A DNA stretch of 64,000 nt from Novosphingobium umbonatum (lineage in GTDB: Bacteria; Pseudomonadota; Alphaproteobacteria; Sphingomonadales; Sphingomonadaceae): positions 1 through 64,000 of the forward strand of contig NZ_SACO01000013.1 of the NCBI RefSeq assembly GCF_004005905.1, read 5' to 3'. The position numbers and the translations under genes are program-made. The notes below the pieces were generated by a model. That model did not search any database and was not told the DNA's origin. It was given only the letters and a program-made list of their open reading frames with translations. This document shows positions 22,829 through 31,934 of this stretch, piece after piece; the stretch's first letter is position 1, and every line of letters begins with the position of its first letter.

Positions 22829-25507
22829 TTACAGCGTGCGCTCGCGCATTTCGACTTCAAAGACTTCCAGCGTATCGCCGGGCTTGATGTCGTTGGTATC
22901 CTCCAACACCACGCCGCATTCCAGACCCGCCCGCACTTCGGCAACATCGTCCTTGAAACGCCGCAGCGACTTGATGTGGGTCTTGGACACGATAACGTCC
23001 TGACGGGTAAGACGGGCGTAAAGCCCCTTCTTGATATAGCCTTCCAGCACCAGCAGACCGGCGGCCTTGTCGTGCTTGCCCGCAGGGAACACTTCCTTGA
23101 CCTCTGCACGGCCGACCACGGTTTCGATGCGCTCCGGCCCCCAAACGCCGGCCATTTCCTTCGAAACGTCCTCGGTCAGGTGATAGATCACGTCGAAATA
23201 CTTCATCCGCACCTTGTTGCGCTCGATCATCTCGCGCGCCTTGGCATTGGGACGGACGTTGAAACCCACGATGGGAGCATTGGAAGCCGCCGCCAGATTG
23301 ACGTCGCTTTCCGTGATGGCGCCCACGCCGCTCGACAGCACGCGCAGCTTGATCTCGTCATTCGACAGACGGTTGAGCGCGTTGCAGATCGCTTCGGTCG
23401 AACCCTGCACGTCGGCCTTTACCACGATCGGATATTCGATCACGGCATTCTTGGCCGCCAGAGCAGAGAACATGTTTTCCAGGCTGGCAGGAGCGGTGGT
23501 CGTGCGCTTGGCGGTGGCCTGCTCCTGACGGAAGGCGGCCACTTCACGGGCACGGGCTTCGCTTTCCACCACGGTCAGCGTGTCACCGGCCATGGGCACC
23601 CCGCCCACACCCAACACTTCGACCGGCAGCGCGGGCGGAGCAACCTTCACCTGACGTCCCTTGTCGTCCAGCATGGCGCGCACGCGGCCCGACTGGGTGC
23701 CAACCACCAGAATATCGCCAACTTTCAGCGTACCACGGTTGATCAGCACGGTAGCCAGCGGCCCCTTGCCCTTGTCCAGCTTGGCCTCGATCACGGTCGC
23801 TTCGGCGGCGCGGTCGGGATTGGCCTTCAGTTCCATCAGTTCGGCCTGCAGCAGGATCTTTTCGATCAGCGTTTCCAGACCGGCGCCGGTCTTGGCCGAC
23901 ACTTCAACGTCCTGCACATCGCCCGACATCTGCTCCACGATGATTTCGTGTTCCAGCAGACGTTCGCGGATCTTTTGCGGGTTGAACTCGGGCTTGTCGC
24001 TCTTGGTGATCGCCACGATCATCGGCACGCCAGCGGCCTTGGTGTGGTTGATCGCCTCGATCGTCTGCGGCATCAAACCGTCATCGCCTGCCACCACCAG
24101 AATGACGATATCCGTCACATTGGCGCCGCGCATACGCATTTCGGTGAAAGCCTCGTGGCCCGGCGTATCCAGGAAGGTGATCAGATCGCCAGACTTGGTC
24201 TTGATCTGGTAAGCGCCGATATGCTGCGTAATGCCGCCAGCTTCACCCTTCACCACATCGGTGCCGCGCAGAGCGTCGAGCAGGCTGGTCTTACCATGGT
24301 CAACGTGGCCCATGATCGTCACCACCGGCGGACGTGCCTTCAGCGTATCTTCGGCGTCAACGTCGGCCGAATGGTCGATGTCAACGTCATTGTCGCTCAC
24401 GCGCTGGATGTTGTGGCCGAATTCGGTCACCAGCAATTCTGCCGTGTCCTGATCGATCGTGTGGTTCAACGTCACCATCACGCCCATCTTGAACAAGGCC
24501 TTCACCAGATCGGCGGCCTTTTCAGCCATACGATTGGCCAGTTCCTGCACAGTGATCGCTTCGGGCACCACCACATCGCGAACCTGCTTTTCGCGGCTCT
24601 GCTGCTGGCCACCGAAATGGGCGCGGCGTTCCTTTTCACGCGCACGCTTCAGCGCGGCGAGGCTGCGGGCGCGGGCGCCTTCATCCTCGTTCAACGCGCG
24701 GTTGACGGTCAGCTTGCCACCACGGCGGTCCTCGGTCTTGCGATCGCGGCTCGGCGCGGGCTTCTTGGCGGGCGCGGCAGCTTCCGGACGGCGAGCAGGC
24801 GCAGGAGCGGCCACCGGCGTGAAGCGGCGCGGCGCAGGAGCGGCCGTGCGAGTTTCTGCCTGCTTGGGCTCGGCAGCCTTGGCGGCAGGTTCAGCAGCCT
24901 TGGGCGCTTCGGCCTTGGGGGCCTCGGCCTTAACCGCTTCCGCCTTGGGCGCTTCTACCACGGGGGCCGCTTCAACCTTGGGCGCTTCCTCTACCGGCGC
25001 AGCAGCAGCGGCAGCGGCGGCTTCAGCAGCACGGCGGTTTTCTTCGGCGCGGCGCTTTTCTTCTTCCATCGCGCGCTGACGCTCTTCCTGTTCACGGCGC
25101 GAAGCGGCTTCCAGCGCCGCCATACGGGCTTCTTCAGCTTCACGCAGCAGACGGGCCTGCATTTCCTGACGCGTTTCGCGGCTAGCAGCCACAGCAGCCG
25201 GACGCACCGGCGGCATCGGGCGCGCAACAGGCGCTGCAGGACGCGGAGCGGCAGGCGCAGGTGCCGGAGGAGCCTTGGGGGCAACGGTCTGCGGCGCAGG
25301 CGCTGCGGCAGGAGCGGCTTCAGCAGCAGGCGCCGATGCGGTGCCCTCACCGGGCTTACCCGGTACGATTTTACGACGCTTCACCTCGACCACCACCTTG
25401 TTGGTGCGGCCGTGGCTGAAGGTCTGCTTGACTTCGCCCGCTTCCACCGAGCGCTTCAGCCCCAGCGGCTTGCGGCCCAGTGTCGGTTTGTTGTCGTTCT
25501 CGCTCAT
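22829..25507 (-). CDS. infB: Translation initiation factor IF-2
   Basis: 892 aa. The GTPase core has G1 GHVDHGKTSLLDALR, G3 DTPGHEAFTEMRMRGA and G4 TKSDKPE. The N-terminal third is a long Ala/Pro/Glu-rich region with coiled-coil (REQEERQRAMEEEKRRAEE) as in alphaproteobacterial IF-2. It loads fMet-tRNA on the 30S subunit. Preceded by the YlxR-type gene, as in most bacteria. Confidence 0.98.
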   Translation of the reverse strand: MSENDNKPTLGRKPLGLKRSVEAGEVKQTFSHGRTNKVVVEVKRRKIVPGKPGEGTASAPAAEAAPAAAPAPQTVAPKAPPAPAPAAPRPAAPVARPMPPVRPAAVAASRETRQEMQARLLREAEEARMAALEAASRREQEERQRAMEEEKRRAEENRRAAEAAAAAAAAPVEEAPKVEAAPVVEAPKAEAVKAEAPKAEAPKAAEPAAKAAEPKQAETRTAAPAPRRFTPVAAPAPARRPEAAAPAKKPAPSRDRKTEDRRGGKLTVNRALNEDEGARARSLAALKRAREKERRAHFGGQQQSREKQVRDVVVPEAITVQELANRMAEKAADLVKALFKMGVMVTLNHTIDQDTAELLVTEFGHNIQRVSDNDVDIDHSADVDAEDTLKARPPVVTIMGHVDHGKTSLLDALRGTDVVKGEAGGITQHIGAYQIKTKSGDLITFLDTPGHEAFTEMRMRGANVTDIVILVVAGDDGLMPQTIEAINHTKAAGVPMIVAITKSDKPEFNPQKIRERLLEHEIIVEQMSGDVQDVEVSAKTGAGLETLIEKILLQAELMELKANPDRAAEATVIEAKLDKGKGPLATVLINRGTLKVGDILVVGTQSGRVRAMLDDKGRQVKVAPPALPVEVLGVGGVPMAGDTLTVVESEARAREVAAFRQEQATAKRTTTAPASLENMFSALAAKNAVIEYPIVVKADVQGSTEAICNALNRLSNDEIKLRVLSSGVGAITESDVNLAAASNAPIVGFNVRPNAKAREMIERNKVRMKYFDVIYHLTEDVSKEMAGVWGPERIETVVGRAEVKEVFPAGKHDKAAGLLVLEGYIKKGLYARLTRQDVIVSKTHIKSLRRFKDDVAEVRAGLECGVVLEDTNDIKPGDTLEVFEVEMRERTL

Positions 25508-25529
25508 CTCGTCAAACAGCCCTTCAATC

Positions 25530-26312
25530 TCAAATCATCATGTCAGCACCAGACGCGGAGTCTGTCGCTGTGTCGCCACCCAAGGCGCGGTTTTGCTCGT
25601 CCTGTGCAGGCGGCACATCACCGCCCTCTGTCGGCGAAGTCTCGCCGCCTGTCCCAAGAAAATGGTTGAGGCGCGCCAGCAGAGGGTTCAGCCTTTGTGC
25701 CGAAGCCCGATCCGTTAACGCCAGATGCACGACATTCTCGCGGCCCAATGCCACAGACAGGGTCGCCCGGTCCAGTGGCAAGGTAATACCCACGATGCCC
25801 GAACCTTCTGCTTCAAGCCCCACACGGTAGGCCTGATCCAGTTTTCGATTGCCATCCTGCCCAGCATCCGCCGCATGGGCCAGAAAAGCCACCCTTCCAG
25901 ACCGCGCGTTTTCAGCAATCCGGTCAGAACCGACCAGCAATCGCCCGCTGCGCATTTCCAGACCAAGCCGATCGGTAAAGGCGCGAATCAGCGCCGCCTC
26001 GATACGGGCAGGCAAGTCCTCGGGAATGGCCAGTTTGGCGCCCTTGAAGGCACGCGCCATGGCACCCTTCAGGCGCCCTTTGGCAATCGCCTCTTCCAGT
26101 TCCGCACGGGTCACGCCAATCCACGCCCCGCGCCCCGGCGCCTTGGCCAGAACATCGGGGGCGACCATGGCAACACCATCCGGCCCGTCCGGCGAAATCG
26201 CCAGACGGATCAGCGCATCACGCGCGGCGTTCTGGCCGGAAAGGATACATTTCCTCTCCGGACCGTCGCCAGCGATGTCGGAGCTTACGCGCTCATTGCG
26301 AAGAGTCCGCAT
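25530..26312 (-). CDS. YlxR/DUF448 protein with L7Ae-like C-terminal domain
   Basis: 260 aa. Residues about 15-95 match the YlxR RNA-binding fold (GPERKCILSGQ, LIRLAISPDG, APGRGAWIGV). The following 90 residues (LIRAFTDRLGLEMRSGRL, then RVAFLAHAADAGQDGNRKL) resemble the L7Ae/YlxQ kink-turn fold, so two genes of the Bacillus nusA operon appear fused here, as is common in Alphaproteobacteria. The acidic tail is variable. ATG at 26312 overlaps the nusA end by 20 bases. Confidence 0.88.
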   Translation of the reverse strand: MRTLRNERVSSDIAGDGPERKCILSGQNAARDALIRLAISPDGPDGVAMVAPDVLAKAPGRGAWIGVTRAELEEAIAKGRLKGAMARAFKGAKLAIPEDLPARIEAALIRAFTDRLGLEMRSGRLLVGSDRIAENARSGRVAFLAHAADAGQDGNRKLDQAYRVGLEAEGSGIVGITLPLDRATLSVALGRENVVHLALTDRASAQRLNPLLARLNHFLGTGGETSPTEGGDVPPAQDEQNRALGGDTATDSASGADMMI

Positions 26313-27927
26313 CGGCGGCCTCCTCAGCATCGTCGAACCAGTGGGCACGGGCAGCCATGATAATCTCGTTGCCCTGCTCTTCGCTCAAACCAAATTCGCC
26401 CAGTACGCCACCGCGGCTTTCCTCGCGCTTTTCTTCACGCTTGGAATCGCGCTTGTCGTCCTTCTTGTCACCGCGACGACGCTGGTCGTTGCTGCGCTTC
26501 TTCGCGATCAACTCGTCGGTGGCCAGATCGGCCAGATCGTCAAGCGTCTTGATGCCTGCCTTACCCAGCACCACCAGCATGGCTTCGGTCAGATGCGGCA
26601 GCTCGGCCAGTGCATCTTCAACGCCCAGACCGCGACGTTCCTCGCGGGCCACTTCCTCGCGGCGCTCCAGCGCTTCGAGAGCGCGGCTCTGCAATTCCTG
26701 ACCCAGTTCTTCGTCGAAGCCTTCGATCTGCGCCAGTTCGGCAATGTCGATATAGGCCACTTCTTCCAGCTCGGTGAATCCTTCGGCCACCAGCAACTGC
26801 GACAGGGTTTCGTCCACATCCAGCTCTTCTTCGAACAGCTTGGACTTTTCGGCGAATTCCTTCTGGCGCTTCTCGCTAGCTTCCGCCTCGGTCAGAATGT
26901 CGATCTGGCTGCCGGTCAACTGGCTGGCCAGACGCACGTTCTGCCCACGGCGACCGATGGCCAGCGACAGCTGATCATCAGGCACCACCACTTCGATGCG
27001 GCTGTCTTCCTCGTCGATCACCACGCGGCTGACGGTGGCGGGCTGCAAAGCGTTGACCACGAAAGTCGCGGCGTCTTCGCTCCAGGGGATGATGTCGATC
27101 TTTTCGCCCTGCAATTCCTGCACCACCGCCTGAACGCGGCTACCCTTCATACCGACGCAAGCGCCGACGGGGTCGATGGAGGAATCGCGGCTGATCACAC
27201 CGATCTTGGCGCGCGAACCGGGGTCACGGGCGGCGGCCTTGATCTCGATGATGCCATCATAGATTTCGGGCACTTCCTGCGCGAACAGCTTCTTCATGAA
27301 GTCGGGATGCGCGCGGCTGAGGAAAATCTGCGGACCGCGGTTCTGGCGGTCAACGCGCAGGATGATGGCGCGAACGCGTTCCCCAACACGGGCCGCTTCA
27401 CGCGGGATCTGCTGGTCGCGGCGGATCACGCCTTCGGCGCGGCCCAGATTGACGATCACATGGCCAAATTCCACCGACTTGATCACGCCGGTGACAACTT
27501 CACCCACGCGATCCTTGAATTCGGCATATTGGCGGTCACGCTCTGCGTCACGCACCTTCTGGAAAATCACCTGCTTGGCGCTCTGGGCGTCAATGCGGCC
27601 CAGATCGACCGGAGGCAGCGGGTCAACGATGAAGTCGCCAATGCTGGCGCCCGGTTGTAGCTTTTCAGCCTGCTTCAGATCGACCTGCTTGAAGTAGTCT
27701 TCCACCACTTCGACCACTTCCACCACGCGCCACAGACGCAGGTCGCCGGAACGGGGGTCGAGCTTGGCGCGAATGTCGTTTTCCGCACCATAGCGGTTGC
27801 GGGCAGACTTCTGGATCGCCTCTTCCATCGCCTCGATCACGACCGACTTGTCGATCATCTTCTCGGTGGCGACGGCGGTGGCAATCGCTAGCAGTTCGGC
27901 GCGGTTGGCGGAAATCGCACTGGCCAT
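26293..27927 (-). CDS. nusA: Transcription termination/antitermination factor NusA
   Basis: 544 aa. N-terminal RNAP-binding domain, S1 domain (VGEVVTGVIKSVEFGHVIV), KH1 with DPVGACVGMKGSRVQAVV and KH2 with LAIGRRGQNVRLA, then C-terminal acidic repeats. It modulates pausing, termination and rRNA antitermination. It follows rimP by two bases. Confidence 0.98.
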   Translation of the reverse strand: MASAISANRAELLAIATAVATEKMIDKSVVIEAMEEAIQKSARNRYGAENDIRAKLDPRSGDLRLWRVVEVVEVVEDYFKQVDLKQAEKLQPGASIGDFIVDPLPPVDLGRIDAQSAKQVIFQKVRDAERDRQYAEFKDRVGEVVTGVIKSVEFGHVIVNLGRAEGVIRRDQQIPREAARVGERVRAIILRVDRQNRGPQIFLSRAHPDFMKKLFAQEVPEIYDGIIEIKAAARDPGSRAKIGVISRDSSIDPVGACVGMKGSRVQAVVQELQGEKIDIIPWSEDAATFVVNALQPATVSRVVIDEEDSRIEVVVPDDQLSLAIGRRGQNVRLASQLTGSQIDILTEAEASEKRQKEFAEKSKLFEEELDVDETLSQLLVAEGFTELEEVAYIDIAELAQIEGFDEELGQELQSRALEALERREEVAREERRGLGVEDALAELPHLTEAMLVVLGKAGIKTLDDLADLATDELIAKKRSNDQRRRGDKKDDKRDSKREEKREESRGGVLGEFGLSEEQGNEIIMAARAHWFDDAEEAADADSSQ

Positions 27928-27929
27928 AT

Positions 27930-28520
27930 TCAGTCTTCCCGGCTTTCGTTGGTATCTTCAGCGGTATCGTCGAACTCGTCGACATCCTCGTCGAGTTCGA
28001 TGGGTTTGGTTGCCGCCAACAGCTTGTCGGTAAAGACAAGCTTGGCAGAATGGATATCTTCCAACCGCAATTCGACGCGGCCGGATTTCTTGTCGTCGAG
28101 CAGGATGGTCACCCCATCCTCCGCCAGACCAGCCAGATCACCGTTGAGCGCCTTGCGGTTGCCATCAACAGGGACGATCAGGTTGAACTTGGCCTCATGC
28201 CCTGCCCATTGGGCAAAATCTTTAAGGCGGGTCAGCGGGCGGTCGATACCGGGCGAACTGACCTCCAGACGATAGGCCTCTTCGATCAGCGTCTCGCCAG
28301 CTTCTTCCAGCGCATCGATCTTGTCGGAAATGCGGTGGGAAAGCGCGACACAATCCTGCATCACCATCTGGCCCGTTTCGGGGCGCTCGGCCATGATCTG
28401 CAGCGTATGCTCTTCGTCGCCCACTTCGCTTTTGCCAAACAGGCGCACCCGCACGAGATCGAAGCCAAGGGCCTGCACCTCCGGCTCAACAATCTCGATA
28501 ATACGCGCAATATTGGTCAT
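27930..28520 (-). CDS. rimP: Ribosome maturation factor RimP
   Basis: 196 aa. VEPEVQALGFDLVRVRLFG, then CVALSHRISDKIDALE and LEVSSPGIDRPLTRLKDF are hallmark RimP motifs. It is needed for 30S assembly. First gene of the operon; ATG at 28520 is selected over 28550. The last 20 residues are strongly acidic. Confidence 0.96.
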   Translation of the reverse strand: MTNIARIIEIVEPEVQALGFDLVRVRLFGKSEVGDEEHTLQIMAERPETGQMVMQDCVALSHRISDKIDALEEAGETLIEEAYRLEVSSPGIDRPLTRLKDFAQWAGHEAKFNLIVPVDGNRKALNGDLAGLAEDGVTILLDDKKSGRVELRLEDIHSAKLVFTDKLLAATKPIELDEDVDEFDDTAEDTNESRED

Positions 28521-28630
28521 GCTTACTCCGTTGACGCACCTGACCTGCAACCCTGCACCAAAGCCCTATCGTGCCGGCCCCTTTCGGCGCCAGCCCGGCT
28601 TTGCGGATCACAATGTCGGGATTGAGCGGG

Positions 28631-28659
28631 CCTATACGCTTAGCCAATGGCAAAAGCAA
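28631..28659 (-). promoter_or_regulatory. Candidate sigma-70 promoter of the rimP operon
   Basis: The minus strand carries TTGCTT (28659-28654), 17 bases, then TATAGG (28636-28631). Spacing is ideal and the leader to rimP would be about 105 nt. Both hexamers deviate from consensus, so this is a candidate only. It overlaps the terminator of the preceding gene. Confidence 0.4.
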
Positions 28660-28661
28660 GA

Positions 28662-28689
28662 GGGGGCCAAGACAAAGAGTCTAGCCCCC
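28662..28689 (-). terminator. Terminator of the ParA-like gene
   Basis: The minus strand has GGGGGCTAGAC, five-base loop, GTCTTGGCCCCC, then TCTTGCTTTT. The stem includes the stop codon; one T bulge is present. Confidence 0.65.
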
Positions 28690-29406
28690 GACCACCGCCT
28701 CCACCCGCGCCAGAACCTGCGCCAAGGCTTTGGCTGCGGCTGATCGCTTGGCATATTCGCCAACCGGCGCCCGCTTTACCCCCATGGATTCTATCGTGCT
28801 GGAATGCGGGATGCTGGGCCAATCCGGCGCGGAATCGGCCATTTGACGGTGCAAAACCTTGCGCCGGTCCACCATGGACAGCACGGGCAAGGCGATTGGC
28901 GCTTTCGGCCCGCGCGTCTCCTCCACATATTCCAGCATTTTATCCAGAACGCGAAAGGACAGAGGCGCTGGCACCACAGGCACCACTAACAGGTCTGCCG
29001 CGCGAAAAATCTGGTCGGAAATTCCGCTCAATCCAGGTGGGCAATCAAGAATCACACGATCATAATCCTGCCGCAACAGATCGAGCATCTTGCGCAAACG
29101 CTTGGGACTATCCTCGGCCAGATCGCTTTCCAGATTGCGCAAGGACAGGTCAGCCGCAATCAAATCCAGATCAGGCCAGTTGGTGGGCACAATATAGCCC
29201 CCTACATCGCGCCCCTTGGTGAACAATTTGCGCGCCAGCCCATCGGCAGCCGCCACACCCAGCAGAAAAGCCACCGCCCCCTGCGCATCAATATCCCAGA
29301 TCAGTGTGCGCAGCCCCTTGACCGCCATGCCATGGGCCAAATTGACCGCCAGCGAGGATTTCCCCACCCCGCCCTTCATCGCACAAACCGCGATCACCTT
29401 GCCCAT
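28681..29406 (-). CDS. Orphan ParA/MinD-type ATPase
   Basis: 241 aa. Deviant Walker A CAMKGGVGKSSLAVNLA with the signature lysine, Walker A' IWDIDAQGAV and Walker B RVILDCPPGLS place it in the ParA family. No parB or parS lies beside it, so it is not a standard partition locus. Such orphan ATPases position cell-surface or cytoskeletal cargo. It stands alone between its own terminator and pspF, 73 bases from the end of pspF. Confidence 0.88.
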   Translation of the reverse strand: MGKVIAVCAMKGGVGKSSLAVNLAHGMAVKGLRTLIWDIDAQGAVAFLLGVAAADGLARKLFTKGRDVGGYIVPTNWPDLDLIAADLSLRNLESDLAEDSPKRLRKMLDLLRQDYDRVILDCPPGLSGISDQIFRAADLLVVPVVPAPLSFRVLDKMLEYVEETRGPKAPIALPVLSMVDRRKVLHRQMADSAPDWPSIPHSSTIESMGVKRAPVGEYAKRSAAAKALAQVLARVEAVVGG

Positions 29407-29479
29407 ATGCGCCCCACTTTCTTTAACGGCAAACCCCAGAGCCGATCAGGATGACAAAGGCATGACAAGTAGGAAACCC

Positions 29480-30499
29480 TTACAAAAGCCCATGCTTGCG
29501 CATCGTGTGGCGCAATTGGTCATAGGTCAAGGACAGCGCCTTGGCCGTTTGCCGCTGGTTAAAACGATGGCGGGCCAGAGCCGCCTCCACAATCGCCTTT
29601 TCATGCCCATCCACCGCCGCGCGCAAATCCACCACCTCGGCCAGATCCGCCGCCAACAACGGAGCGGGAGCAACACCACCCCCTTCGACCGGCGCACGCA
29701 TGGATTGCGCGGGCTTCCACGGCGAATCAAAGGGATCGAAGGTGATATGCTCCACCGGATTTTGCGGGTTATCCCAACGATAGACTGCCCGCTCGATCAC
29801 ATTGCGCAATTCACGCAAGTTGCCCGGCCAGCCATATTTCTCCAGAGCCATCATGGCCGCAGGCGCAAAACCGGGCCAGCGGTCCCAACCCATCTCGCTG
29901 GCCATGCGGCGACCAAAATGCTCGGCCAGCACCGGAATATCGCCCTCACGCGCCCGCAGCGGAGGCAAAGTGATCACCTCGAAGCTTAACCGGTCAAGCA
30001 AGTCGGCGCGAAAACGGCCCTCGCGCGCCATGCGGGGCAAATCCTCATTGGTGGCCGCCACTATCCGCACATCCACCCGCAAAGGGCGCGAGGAACCAAT
30101 GCGCGACACTTCGCCATATTCCACCGCACGCAACAGGCGCTCCTGCGCCCCCATGCTCAAAGTGCCCAATTCATCGAGGAACAAAGTGCCGCGATCGGCT
30201 TCCTCAAACCTTCCGGCGCGGGTCTTGGTCGCGCCGGTAAATGCCCCCGCCTCATGCCCGAACAATTCCGCCTCGATCAGCGTTTCGGGCATGGCCGCGC
30301 AATTGAGCGTAATCAGCGGTTCGTCCCAGCGCGAGGACAGTCGATGCAGGCGTTCGGCAATCAGTTCCTTGCCCGTGCCGCGCTCGCCAATCACCAATAC
30401 CGGTCGGCGCAGGGGCGCTGCGCGACTGGCGCGCTCCACCGCATCCAGAAAGGCGCTTGATTGACCGATCAATTGCGCTTCGCGGGCCGAGCCTGCCAT
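29480..30499 (-). CDS. pspF: PspF, sigma-54 activator of the psp operon
   Basis: 339 aa. Begins directly with an AAA+ domain without a receiver: Walker A IGERGTGKELIAERLH, the sigma-54 loop GHEAGAFTGA, Walker B GTLFLDELGTL, arginine finger region, and a Fis-like HTH at the end (QRQTAKALSLTYDQLRHTM). This layout is PspF. It is divergent from pspA and would bind upstream of the sigma-54 promoter at 30614-30630; PspA normally inhibits it in the cytoplasm. Confidence 0.95.
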   Translation of the reverse strand: MAGSAREAQLIGQSSAFLDAVERASRAAPLRRPVLVIGERGTGKELIAERLHRLSSRWDEPLITLNCAAMPETLIEAELFGHEAGAFTGATKTRAGRFEEADRGTLFLDELGTLSMGAQERLLRAVEYGEVSRIGSSRPLRVDVRIVAATNEDLPRMAREGRFRADLLDRLSFEVITLPPLRAREGDIPVLAEHFGRRMASEMGWDRWPGFAPAAMMALEKYGWPGNLRELRNVIERAVYRWDNPQNPVEHITFDPFDSPWKPAQSMRAPVEGGGVAPAPLLAADLAEVVDLRAAVDGHEKAIVEAALARHRFNQRQTAKALSLTYDQLRHTMRKHGLL

Positions 30500-30613
30500 C
30501 TTCCCTCCGGACCAAACTGACTATTGGTGAAATTTCCTGAAACTTGGCCAATTTTACCGATACCGTCAAGCGCCAGCCTTCCAGAAGCGCCCATTTCCCG
30601 CCACCTGCGCAAA

Positions 30614-30630
30614 TTGGCACGAGCTTTGCT
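30614..30630 (+). promoter_or_regulatory. Sigma-54 promoter of the psp operon
   Basis: TTGGCACGAGCTTTGCT: the -24 element TGGCACG and -12 element TTGCT with the exact 4-base spacing of the RpoN consensus. Transcription would start near 30641, heading to pspA. It sits 115 bases from the divergent pspF start, room for PspF and IHF sites. Confidence 0.9.
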
Positions 30631-30640
30631 GATACTCTGG

Positions 30641-30920
30641 CATGACCAAGCCAACGCCTCTCGATCCCTTTCTGCCCGCCCCTACCCATGGCGGCGCAGG
30701 GGATATGCCCCTTCCCCCCGCTGGATGGAGAGGCGCAGGCTGGTCGGGGACCGGATCGGGGCCCGCCAACCAACGCCAAGCCGCGCAGCCCCTGCGGCAA
30801 GGCGCAGGCAGCGCCCCGATCCGGTCACTTTTTCAGCAAACACCCCGCAGCAGACTTGACAGAGAAGTCGAAAAGCTCCGACCCTTCGCATCAATTCTTT
30901 CCCCTTCAGGAGGCCTGACC
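30641..30920 (+). other. Long structured leader of pspA
   Basis: About 280 nt from the predicted start site to the pspA ATG. An ORF without stops runs in frame through it (from ATG 30642), but its Pro/Gly-rich translation has no likeness to PspA, and AGGAGG at 30907-30912 marks the true start. The leader holds the inverted repeat 30749-30826 followed by TTTTT, so attenuation or processing is possible. Confidence 0.6.
30749..30833 (+). repeat. 14-bp inverted repeat plus T5 in the pspA leader
   Basis: GACCGGATCGGGGC (30749-30762) and its exact complement (30813-30826) enclose 50 bases that contain a smaller stem (GCCGC...GCGGC). TTTTT follows at 30829-30833. It has the form of an intrinsic terminator, but may instead be a dispersed intergenic repeat of the genome. 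Confidence 0.6.
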
Positions 30921-31595
30921 ATGGGCATCTTCAGCCGCACCCGCGACATCATTGCCGCCAATTTTGCCGATCTGCTGGAAAAGGCAGAAGATCCTTCGAA
31001 GATGATCCGCATGATCATCATGGAAATGGAAGAAACGCTGGTGGAAGTGCGCGCCAGCGCCGCCCGCACCATTGCCGATCAAAAGGAAATGCGCCGTCAC
31101 ATCGTGAAGCTGGACCGCCTTCAGGCCGATTGGGCCGACAAGGCGCAACTGGCCCTGTCCAAGAACCGCGAGGATCTGGCCCGCGCCGCTCTGGTGGAAA
31201 AGCGCAAGGCCGCAGACATGGCCGACCAGCTGAACAGCGAAGTGGCTGTGCTGGACGATTCGCTGCGCGCCTTTGAAGCGGACATCGAAAAGCTGCAAAC
31301 CCGCCTGCGCGAAGCCCGCAGCCGCCAGACCGCGATTGCCGCCCGTCTGGAAAGCGCGGAAAACCGCGTGAAGCTGCGCACGCTGCTGGCCAGCGAGCGT
31401 GTGGATGAAGCCATGGCCCGTTTTGACGCGCTGGAACGCCGCGTAGACCATGCCGAAGGCCGCGCCGATGCGCTGGGTCTGGCCGATAGCAAGCCCAGCC
31501 TTGCCGACGAAATCGCCGCGCTGGCCGCTGGCGACAAGGTTGACGAGGAGCTGGAAGCGATGAAGCGCGCCCTTAACGCTGGCAAGGAAGGTTAA
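30921..31595 (+). CDS. pspA: Phage shock protein A
   Basis: 224 aa, IM30/PspA coiled-coil membrane-stabilising protein (ESCRT-III-like). It starts MGIFSRTRDIIAANFADLLE, with KAEDPSKMIRMIIMEMEETL next, the diagnostic PspA opening; the rest is heptad-rich helix. AGGAGG lies 8 bases before the ATG. PspA binds damaged inner membrane and, when free, inhibits PspF. Confidence 0.96.
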   Translation: MGIFSRTRDIIAANFADLLEKAEDPSKMIRMIIMEMEETLVEVRASAARTIADQKEMRRHIVKLDRLQADWADKAQLALSKNREDLARAALVEKRKAADMADQLNSEVAVLDDSLRAFEADIEKLQTRLREARSRQTAIAARLESAENRVKLRTLLASERVDEAMARFDALERRVDHAEGRADALGLADSKPSLADEIAALAAGDKVDEELEAMKRALNAGKEG

Positions 31596-31600
31596 GCGCG

Positions 31601-31909
31601 ATGGAAGATATTGTCGTCCCGCTAGTCGCTTTCCCCACCCTGTTCATCGGCTTGCCCTGGCTCATTTTCCACTATGTCACCAAGTGGAAAACCGCCCCCA
31701 CCCTGACCCACAGCGATGAAGCGCTGCTGGAGGAACTCTATCAACTCGCCCGCCGACTGGACGAGCGGATGGACACGGTGGAGCGTCTGGTGGCTGCCGA
31801 ACACCCGCAGTTCCACCCTGCCGTGCCGCTGCCCAACCGCGAGGTGGACAACCAGCCGCTGCACGAAATTGCCGAAACGCTCAACCGCCGCCGCGACCAG
31901 CGCCGCTGA
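31601..31909 (+). CDS. pspB: Phage shock protein B
   Basis: 102 aa, longer than E. coli PspB (74 aa). One N-terminal membrane segment (PLVAFPTLFIGLPWLIFHYV) followed by a coiled coil, YQLARRLDERMDTVERLVAAEHPQF, the PspB signature. With PspC it senses envelope stress and recruits PspA. Five bases separate it from pspA. Confidence 0.9.
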   Translation: MEDIVVPLVAFPTLFIGLPWLIFHYVTKWKTAPTLTHSDEALLEELYQLARRLDERMDTVERLVAAEHPQFHPAVPLPNREVDNQPLHEIAETLNRRRDQRR

Positions 31910-31934
31910 ACCGCATTAGCCAAGGAACCGACCG

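Noticed and set aside
22976..25669. 897-aa open frame on the plus strand across infB
   Set aside because: Antisense to IF-2, low-complexity translation, no ribosome-binding site logic.
28681..29406. Plasmid or chromosome partition locus
   Set aside because: The ParA-like gene has no parB partner and no parS-like repeat beside it.
30642..30920. 93-residue N-terminal extension of PspA
   Set aside because: In frame and open, but Pro/Gly-rich, unlike any PspA, while AGGAGG and the family start point to ATG 30921.
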